The notes under the pieces: generated by a model
What the model was told of the DNA's origin: nothing
What the model saw: only the letters and a program-made list of their open reading frames with translations
Databases searched by the model: none
Shown: in pieces, positions 5,889 through 10,740 of the stretch
How the letters are laid out: each line of letters opens with the position of its first letter
How positions within the stretch are numbered: position 1 is the first letter of the stretch
Translations under genes and position numbers: made by a program
Assembly (NCBI GenBank): GCA_002306945.1
Contig: DBTH01000296.1
Coordinates: forward strand, 1-10,740
Source of the DNA: Methylacidiphilaceae bacterium UBA1321
Lineage (GTDB): Bacteria > Verrucomicrobiota > Verrucomicrobiia > Methylacidiphilales > UBA1321
Reading direction: 5' to 3'
Length of the DNA stretch: 10,740 bases

Positions 5889-6593
5889 TTATTTCGTTTT
5901 TCTTACTCTCCACCAAGTACGGAGGGTTTCAATTAATATTTCCCAAACCGTACCGGGGCCAATGCCACCGAATTTCATATGGTGGTACACCACCACGGGG
6001 GCTTCGACCATTCGAGCGTCCAACCGTACCAGATGCACCAGCAATTCCAGGTCAAAGGCAAATCCCTTCACATGCGTCCGTTCCAGCGCCTTTTGCAGCA
6101 GCTCGCGCCGCACGAGTTTCAATCCGGTCTGCGTGTCGCGCACCGGCAGGCCGAAGAGCACCTTCACCAGCACGAAATAACCGAGGCTGTAGCAACGACG
6201 AATGAACGGATAATCGAGCGTGCTGTCTGGATGCATCTTGCTGCCGATGACGGCATCGGCGTTCTTGGCACGTTGGAGGGCGATGAAAAAGAGAAGCTGC
6301 TCCGGCGGCAGATCGAGATCGGCATCGTAATAGATGACAAATTCCCCCTGGGCCTGCGCCGTCCCCTGGCGTTGGGCTTCGCCCTTGCCCATATGCGGAA
6401 GATGCAGCACGCGCAGTTCCGGCAATTCCGCCAGACCGCGTTCCAGTTCCACACGGGAATCGTCCTCGCTGCCGTCGTCGACGACGATCAGTTCGAAGTC
6501 CCCGAGCATCCGCAATACCTTGGCCGTCTCCCGCAAATTATTCAGAATACGCGGCCCCTCGTTGTAGAGTGGCATGACGACGGAATACTGCAT
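5889..6593 (-). CDS. Family-2 glycosyltransferase (dolichol-phosphate-mannose-synthase-like)
   Basis: A 234-aa GT-A fold enzyme. It has the nucleotide-binding VVDDGSEDDS (37-46), the DxD metal motif DADLD (90-94), and the DTQTGLKLVRRE and GFAFDLELL blocks (153-164, 177-185) typical of the polyprenyl-phosphate-sugar synthase (DPM1-like) branch of GT2. It probably transfers a sugar from a nucleotide donor to a lipid phosphate carrier at the inner membrane face. There is no C-terminal transmembrane pair. The start at ATG 6593 is backed by AAGGA about nine bases upstream, an unusually good site for this window. It follows the flippase gene by 27 bp, and the pairing suggests synthesis and translocation of lipid-linked sugars (inference). 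Confidence 0.92.
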   Translation of the reverse strand: MQYSVVMPLYNEGPRILNNLRETAKVLRMLGDFELIVVDDGSEDDSRVELERGLAELPELRVLHLPHMGKGEAQRQGTAQAQGEFVIYYDADLDLPPEQLLFFIALQRAKNADAVIGSKMHPDSTLDYPFIRRCYSLGYFVLVKVLFGLPVRDTQTGLKLVRRELLQKALERTHVKGFAFDLELLVHLVRLDARMVEAPVVVYHHMKFGGIGPGTVWEILIETLRTWWRVRKTK

Positions 6594-6620
6594 GGGAGCG
6601 TTCCTTGAGGAGTGTGGAGG

Positions 6621-7910
6621 TCAGGAGTGGTTGCGACCGTAACGGATGACCGCCGCGATGGCCATGACCAGCAGACTGATCACCGCGCCGCCGAACATCA
6701 GCGACAGCAGCATTTCAATCGACCGTCCGAAGACCAGAAGCACGGCAAAATAGGACAGGGAGACGAAACCGAACAGGTACGATTCCACCAGTTTTTCCGA
6801 GGCGAGATAATAGTAACCCAGACCCTGCAATATCCCCACCGGCAGAACCACCAGCGAAAAACGTTTCAAGTCGGACAACATCGACGGCAACAGCACCGTC
6901 ACCTCTTCGGCATTGCGCAGCAGGAGATGACACAGCGGCTTGCGCAACAACAACAACATGCCCACGCCGATGATAACGACCACCACGTAAATCAGCCACA
7001 GGCCGATGGCCCCGCGCGTCGAATGCGACTTGCCCGAACGCTGGGTGAAATAGACTACCAGCAACGGTTGCGAACCCCAGAAAACCGCGCGGGCCAGCAA
7101 CCCCGCCTTCACATAAGCGTCGAGCGCATATCCCTCGATGTTACGCTGCGCCACCAATTGATCGCTGAAGCAGTAAATGAAATTGCCCAATCCCACCAGC
7201 AGCGACGCGCCGAGATAAATCCCGAACGCCTTCGTCCACGGACTCTTCAAACCCTTTTCCTCTTTGGGTGTACGGTGAAAAATAACCACGCTGGCCAGCA
7301 CCCAACCCGCCACGAATGTCGCGCCCACGGCCGCTTCCGCCTTGGGGAAAAAATAGACCATGACCATGCCCGCCGCCACGCGCACCACCATGGTGCCGAA
7401 ATTCAATCCGGCCAGAAGCTTGAAACGGCTCAACCCCGCGCACCACACCGAACCGATCAAACTCCAGAGCGTGATCGGCACACAGGCCAGCGCCACCAAC
7501 GCCAGACTGCCGCGCGAAAAATTGAAGAAGGTCGTCAGCGGATGGATGAACATCAGCGCCGCGATCGACAAGATCCACGTCAGCCGGCGCAACAGTTTCT
7601 GGCAGGCAATCTGCAACGACTGCAACTCAAGCTGATTGTCGTTGGCGTGGTGCCAGGCCAGATCGTGCGTGATCGCCTGACTGGCCGCCGCCAGCGGCAC
7701 GCCAAGGAGAGTCACCAGTGCCAGCGTCGTATTGAACGCGGTGAACTCCGCCGCATCCAGTTGCTTGGCCATGATAAGTTGGTAGGCAAAATGGCCGAGA
7801 CAGGCGATAAAGTTGACTGCCGTCAGCCAAAAGCCGGCGTTGAGCAGCGTCAAAATCCGCTCTCTCGCTATCCGGGCCTGGTCAATATCCGCGTCCGATG
7901 CTCCACTCAT
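6621..7910 (-). CDS. Polytopic membrane protein, MOP/Wzx-type flippase-like
   Basis: A 429-aa integral membrane protein with about 12 hydrophobic helices. Approximate positions are 25-46, 60-82, 110-127, 133-156, 170-188, 193-212, 228-248, 268-288, 301-323, 350-370, 375-395 and 402-423. Charged loops lie between them and the N-terminus is short and hydrophilic. Size and helix pattern fit the MATE/MOP superfamily of polysaccharide or lipid-linked oligosaccharide exporters. No residue-level signature identifies the substrate. ATG at 7910 lies 13 bp after the M20 stop and 27 bp before the glycosyltransferase, so all three are probably co-transcribed. The Shine-Dalgarno is weak. The alternative is another 12-helix transporter family; a flippase is the best guess. 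Confidence 0.72.
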   Translation of the reverse strand: MSGASDADIDQARIARERILTLLNAGFWLTAVNFIACLGHFAYQLIMAKQLDAAEFTAFNTTLALVTLLGVPLAAASQAITHDLAWHHANDNQLELQSLQIACQKLLRRLTWILSIAALMFIHPLTTFFNFSRGSLALVALACVPITLWSLIGSVWCAGLSRFKLLAGLNFGTMVVRVAAGMVMVYFFPKAEAAVGATFVAGWVLASVVIFHRTPKEEKGLKSPWTKAFGIYLGASLLVGLGNFIYCFSDQLVAQRNIEGYALDAYVKAGLLARAVFWGSQPLLVVYFTQRSGKSHSTRGAIGLWLIYVVVVIIGVGMLLLLRKPLCHLLLRNAEEVTVLLPSMLSDLKRFSLVVLPVGILQGLGYYYLASEKLVESYLFGFVSLSYFAVLLVFGRSIEMLLSLMFGGAVISLLVMAIAAVIRYGRNHS

Positions 7911-7923
7911 GTTTTTCCGTATA

Positions 7924-9054
7924 TTAATTCGACTGGATAAATTTCAGGAACCGTTTGTACCCGTCCTCCAGATCGGACAGGCGAATGAATTCATCCCTGG
8001 TGTGGGCCTGCTCAATCGAGCCCGGCCCCAACGCCACCGCAGGCCGCCCCGCTTTGGCGATAAACGCCGAGTCGCAAAACCACGGAGCGACCGTCACCCC
8101 GCGCATCCCTTCGGACAATTTCCGCACCCAGGGCAATTTCGGGTCGACGTAAATCGAGGGCGCGATCTTGACCTTTTCCAGCCGGAAATCGGGCACCACG
8201 CGGCCCACTTCGCGCCGGATCAATTCCAGCACCGCGCGGCCTTCGAATTCGGGAATGGTGCGGATGTCGCACTCGATCTCGCACCGGTCGGGAACAATAT
8301 TGATCTTGCTGCCCCCGCGAATGATGCCGACATTGAACGTCACCGAACCGAGCGACCGGTTCTTCTTGCGCTTCAACACCGGGATCACTTTCTTCTCCAG
8401 CGTGTCGATCACCCGCCGCATCTTCAACACAGCGTTGACACCTTCTTGCGGCATCGACGCGTGACAGGCGCGACCCGCCGTCCGCAGTGAAATCCAGGTG
8501 GTTCCCTTGTGGGCATGCACCACTTTCATCTCGGTCGGTTCGAGAACAATAACCAGATCAGCCTTGAATCCGGAAGCGCCCCACGCCTGGGAACCTTCCT
8601 GCGCCGCTTCCTCGTCCATCAGAGCGGCAAAAGTCCAGCGCGTCTGGCTCTGGAGCCGTTCGCGGCTGCGCGACCATTGCGCCAACGCCCACAGCGCCGC
8701 CGCCATCGGTCCCTTCGTATCGCTGGCCCCACGGCCATACAACCGGCCATTGCGAATCTCGGGTTTAAAAGGAGCCACCGTCATGCCCGCCACGCTCACC
8801 GTGTCGGTATGTGGCGCAAACGCCAATTGCTGCCGTACGGTTTTGTCAGGATGAAAAACGGCGTAAACATTGGGACGACCGGGCAGGATTTCCTTGAGTT
8901 GAACTTCCGCGCCCAGACCGGACAGAAATTCGGCAAGATGCTTGGCCAGCGCACCTTCGCCTACGCCCGCCGTTCCCGGTTCCCCATGAGGATTAACGCT
9001 TGGAATGGATACCAGCTCAGCCAGCAGATCGGTCACAGAGCGAAGACGACTCAT
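7924..9054 (-). CDS. M20-family metallopeptidase / deacylase (ArgE/DapE-like)
   Basis: A 376-aa protein from the ATG at 9054. The di-zinc site is complete: H82 in PHTDT (H-x-D), D112 in GRGASDTKG, E148-E149 in LMDEEA, E172 in LEPTE, and H351 near the C-terminus (EQAHTRDEF). An inserted dimerisation domain occupies about residues 185-290 (HKGTTWISL...GRACHAS). The family contains acetylornithine deacetylases, succinyl-diaminopimelate desuccinylases and peptidases; which substrate applies here is not decidable. A longer TTG start at 9186 would read through a terminator stem, and the extra residues look non-coding. No clear Shine-Dalgarno. It is the first gene of the minus-strand cluster, with an imperfect palindrome AGGGAGAAATTTCCCT (9094-9109) upstream that could be a regulatory site. 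Confidence 0.92.
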   Translation of the reverse strand: MSRLRSVTDLLAELVSIPSVNPHGEPGTAGVGEGALAKHLAEFLSGLGAEVQLKEILPGRPNVYAVFHPDKTVRQQLAFAPHTDTVSVAGMTVAPFKPEIRNGRLYGRGASDTKGPMAAALWALAQWSRSRERLQSQTRWTFAALMDEEAAQEGSQAWGASGFKADLVIVLEPTEMKVVHAHKGTTWISLRTAGRACHASMPQEGVNAVLKMRRVIDTLEKKVIPVLKRKKNRSLGSVTFNVGIIRGGSKINIVPDRCEIECDIRTIPEFEGRAVLELIRREVGRVVPDFRLEKVKIAPSIYVDPKLPWVRKLSEGMRGVTVAPWFCDSAFIAKAGRPAVALGPGSIEQAHTRDEFIRLSDLEDGYKRFLKFIQSN

Positions 9055-9143
9055 GGTAAGTCGACATGCTAGCGCGGCGAATGGAGTTTGAATAGGGAGA
9101 AATTTCCCTCTTTTCGCACCCCAAAAACTGCCCCTGCTCTTGT

Positions 9144-9180
9144 AAAAAATCACGACCGGACGGGAGACCCGTCCGGTCGT
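9144..9180 (-). terminator. Intrinsic terminator of the 177-aa protein gene
   Basis: A 13-bp perfect stem, ACGACCGGACGGG (9152-9164) with CCCGTCCGGTCGT (9168-9180), closes a 3-nt loop. Read on the minus strand it is followed by GA and six Ts (complement of 9144-9149). It starts 36 bp after the stop codon of the gene at 9216-9749, so that gene is probably its own transcription unit, separated from the M20-led cluster. There is no T-run on the plus-strand side. Confidence 0.9.
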
Positions 9181-9215
9181 TGGCAACTAATCAATTCTCT
9201 CAAATGAAGCCGCTG

Positions 9216-9749
9216 TCAGGCCGCACAAATGTCCGGAGCCGCCACCGAATCCAGTTCGAGGCTGCCTCTCGGGGCCTGCGTATCGAGTCCCTTGCGATCC
9301 ACCAGAATCGCCCAAGCCATCGTCTGTTCAAACTCGGCGATGAACTTGCGTTCTTCGAGAGTCTGCTGCGCGTCGTCAATGCATGAGATCGACACCAGTT
9401 GCGGCAACGTCCGGGGCAATTCCATCTCAAGCATCTCGGTCTGGCTTTCCGTCCGGATCGGCCCGACCATCCTCTGATAAACCTTGGTGACTGCGGGCCG
9501 TAAAAGATCCAGCCCTTCCTCGGACCAGGTCAAAAACGAGGCCCGTACCGGCGTCTGATCCCGCCACACACTGAAGAGCGAAATGCCCGTCAGCGAGCCA
9601 TTCAAAATATAATGATAATTGTCATACGGCGGGAAGAGGTTGCCCGTGCCTTGCTCGGCCAGGCTCAGAGCCAGATTGACCGCGTTGATGTCCGACCTCT
9701 TCAGGTTCAGTTTTTCTCTTTGACCACTGGGTACCGTGATTCGTTCCAT
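9216..9749 (-). CDS. Hypothetical protein, 177 aa
   Basis: An open frame with codon use like the neighbours and a strong Shine-Dalgarno (GAGGAG six to seven bases before ATG 9749), followed by a strong intrinsic terminator. It is therefore very likely a real, monocistronic gene. I do not recognise the family. The protein is soluble and acidic, with no signal peptide or transmembrane segment. Visible blocks include NLFPPYDNYHYILNGSLTG (37-55), a WRDQTPVRASFLTW stretch (62-75) and an acidic middle TESQTEMLEMELPRTLPQL (100-118). The C-terminus ends CAA. The aromatic, Asn/Gly-rich segment followed by a WRD..P motif may be a small ligand- or protein-binding fold, but no function can be assigned. 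It is divergent from the TPR gene at 9965. Confidence 0.8.
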   Translation of the reverse strand: MERITVPSGQREKLNLKRSDINAVNLALSLAEQGTGNLFPPYDNYHYILNGSLTGISLFSVWRDQTPVRASFLTWSEEGLDLLRPAVTKVYQRMVGPIRTESQTEMLEMELPRTLPQLVSISCIDDAQQTLEERKFIAEFEQTMAWAILVDRKGLDTQAPRGSLELDSVAAPDICAA

Positions 9750-9964
9750 GGATAACTCCTCTTCTGATTCCGTGCCGGAGTAAGTTCCGGCTCTACAGGG
9801 ATCAACGGCACATCGACTTTAAAAAATTAGCGCTTATATTTTCGCCAAAATACGGCCCGCTCCCAACTTCCTTATACAGTTAATTAGTAGCTCTTATTAA
9901 ACAAATAACTGTAAAATCCCTCTTTCATCAGTTCCACCAATGTATTACTTTACCACCCTGAACC
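9750..9964. promoter_or_regulatory. Divergent intergenic region with inverted repeats
   Basis: A 215-bp, AT-richer gap between divergent genes, so it should carry promoters for both. TACAGTTA (9875-9882) and TAACTGTA (9906-9913) are perfect 8-bp inverted arms with a 23-nt spacer, a possible looped operator or a hairpin. GCCGGA (9774-9779) and TCCGGC (9786-9791) form a short stem in the leader of the 177-aa protein gene, about 25 bases before its start codon. TATAAG-like -10 candidates occur on the minus strand without convincing -35 boxes, so no promoter is assigned. Confidence 0.4.
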
Positions 9965-10740
9965 ATGGATCTTTCCACGCAGGCAGGTCAGGAAATATTG
10001 TCTGACATTGAGCGCAATACGAGCTCATCAAGGGGTTGGCGTAACCTGATGTTGCTCTGCTTCGACCAGAAAGACATCGACACCTTCAAGACCCTGCAAA
10101 TCGTCTGCGAAGGGCTTGACCGGCTTTTCGAACTGAAAAAACTCGAAGCCAAACGCGAATTTGAAGAAGCCGTCAAAGCCATTCGCGAATCCAAACTCAA
10201 GGTCAACCAGCGCCGCCTGCCCAATCCGATCGTCACCAACATCGTCCTGCTCGAAGCGCAACGCCAGGCCTTCCTCCATCTCTCCAGAACACCCAACGAT
10301 CCCGAACTCCTCGAACGCGTCGCTACCTTCTACCTCGAAGACTGGGGCATCTCCGATGTCGCCCTCAAACACATCGAACGCGCGCTCAACTTCGACCCCA
10401 CCAACAAGCGACTCCTCGACCTCAAGGTTCGCGCCGCCGACACTTCCGCCAAACCTCCCCTCCACCCCCACCTGCCCGCCACCGAAGGCCCCTCCTCGCC
10501 GGAAAATACCCGCACCGAACTGGCTCAGACGATGCGCCTGAAACTGCCCGGCGTCCTGCGCAAAGCCTCCGGCCCCCTGCCCACCGAACGCTCCCAGACC
10601 CTCATCAAGGAACGCATCGAACGGGTCACCGGACGGATCGAAGACGAAAAGAAAAACACCGGATTCAAAACCGCCAATCTCGGCGCCCTTCACCAACAAT
10701 TGAAGGAATTGCAGGCCAAGATCGAACGCATCGAACAACG
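9965..10740 (+). CDS. TPR and coiled-coil protein, 5' part only (runs off the window)
   Basis: An open frame continues from ATG 9965 to the window edge: 258 codons, no stop. An in-frame TGA at 9959-9961 fixes the upstream limit. Third positions are strongly C/G-rich, unlike the antisense frame. Around residues 112-158 a TPR-like pair of helices appears (ELLERVATFYLEDWG, ALKHIERALNFDPTN). Residues 160-182 are a Pro/Ser-rich linker, and 205-258 are highly charged and probably coiled coil (KERIERVTGRIEDEKK, QQLKELQAKIERIEQ). Residues 50-80 are also helical and charged. There is no signal peptide. It is probably a scaffold or assembly protein; its partners are not visible. No Shine-Dalgarno is seen; M29 at 10049 is an alternative start. 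Confidence 0.8.
   Translation, partial: MDLSTQAGQEILSDIERNTSSSRGWRNLMLLCFDQKDIDTFKTLQIVCEGLDRLFELKKLEAKREFEEAVKAIRESKLKVNQRRLPNPIVTNIVLLEAQRQAFLHLSRTPNDPELLERVATFYLEDWGISDVALKHIERALNFDPTNKRLLDLKVRAADTSAKPPLHPHLPATEGPSSPENTRTELAQTMRLKLPGVLRKASGPLPTERSQTLIKERIERVTGRIEDEKKNTGFKTANLGALHQQLKELQAKIERIEQ

Noticed and set aside
6612..7940. 442-codon open frame on the plus strand
   Set aside because: It is antisense to the 12-helix membrane protein. The product is an Arg/His/Gln-rich mirror of hydrophobic codons with no domain, while the minus strand gives a sensible membrane protein within a gene cluster.
8509..9072. 187-codon plus-strand frame
   Set aside because: It is antisense to the M20 gene, which has a complete zinc site; the mirror product is Arg/His-rich with no domain.
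9055..9186. N-terminal extension of the M20 protein to a TTG at 9186
   Set aside because: It would encode the terminator stem of the neighbouring gene, and family alignment starts at the internal MSRLRSVTDLL.
10028..10738. 236-codon open frame on the minus strand
   Set aside because: It is a low-complexity Phe/Gly/Val-rich product antisense to the TPR/coiled-coil frame, which has proper third-position bias and recognisable repeats.
1..10740. CRISPR array, prophage, insertion sequence, tRNA or defence system
   Set aside because: No regularly spaced direct repeats, transposase, integrase, tRNA-like cloverleaf or defence-enzyme motifs were seen on either strand.

Overview
The window is ordinary bacterial chromosomal DNA of moderate-to-high GC, densely packed, with strong C/G bias at third codon positions. 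The gene content (a DUF5069 protein, a CbiX protein paired with a DR2241-type 4Fe-4S partner, frequent lack of Shine-Dalgarno sites, and a dispersed degenerate 9-mer repeat based on AATTCCGTT) fits a Verrucomicrobiota-like or related environmental bacterium. That placement is inference. No rRNA, tRNA, CRISPR array, transposase, integrase or phage gene is visible.

Layout. 1-215: non-coding, with an imperfect hairpin (about 9-96) and one copy of a dispersed repeat (about 132-218). 216-1178 (-): AraC/XylS-family regulator. 1179-1328: divergent control region with a 17-bp perfect palindrome next to the AraC start and a TetR-type operator next to the TetR start. 1329-1940 (+): TetR-family regulator with a Cys cluster. 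1970-1985: second copy of the TetR-type operator. 1990-3414 (+): a three-gene unit of an unannotated 56-aa ORF, an NADP-type SDR oxidoreductase and a DUF5069 protein. 3430-3606: a full inverted-repeat copy of the dispersed repeat, between convergent genes. 3608-9054 (-): six closely spaced genes. Read in transcription order they are M20 metallopeptidase/deacylase, MOP-type membrane flippase, family-2 glycosyltransferase, alpha/beta-hydrolase esterase, two-domain CbiX chelatase-like protein, and a 4Fe-4S partner protein overlapping CbiX by 26 bp. 9144-9180: strong intrinsic terminator (- strand). 9216-9749 (-): unrecognised 177-aa protein with a good Shine-Dalgarno site. 9750-9964: divergent intergenic region. 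9965-10740 (+): start of a TPR/coiled-coil protein that runs off the window.

How the parts may work together. The best-supported circuit is TetR plus two near-identical operators, one at its own start and one directly in front of the smORF-SDR-DUF5069 unit. The operator differences preserve the symmetry. This looks like an autoregulated repressor controlling a small redox operon, possibly responding to electrophiles or oxidants through its cysteines (inference). The flippase and glycosyltransferase suggest an envelope-glycan or lipid-linked sugar function. The CbiX and Fe-S pair suggests a tetrapyrrole metal-insertion step. Whether all six minus-strand genes share one transcript cannot be told from sequence alone.
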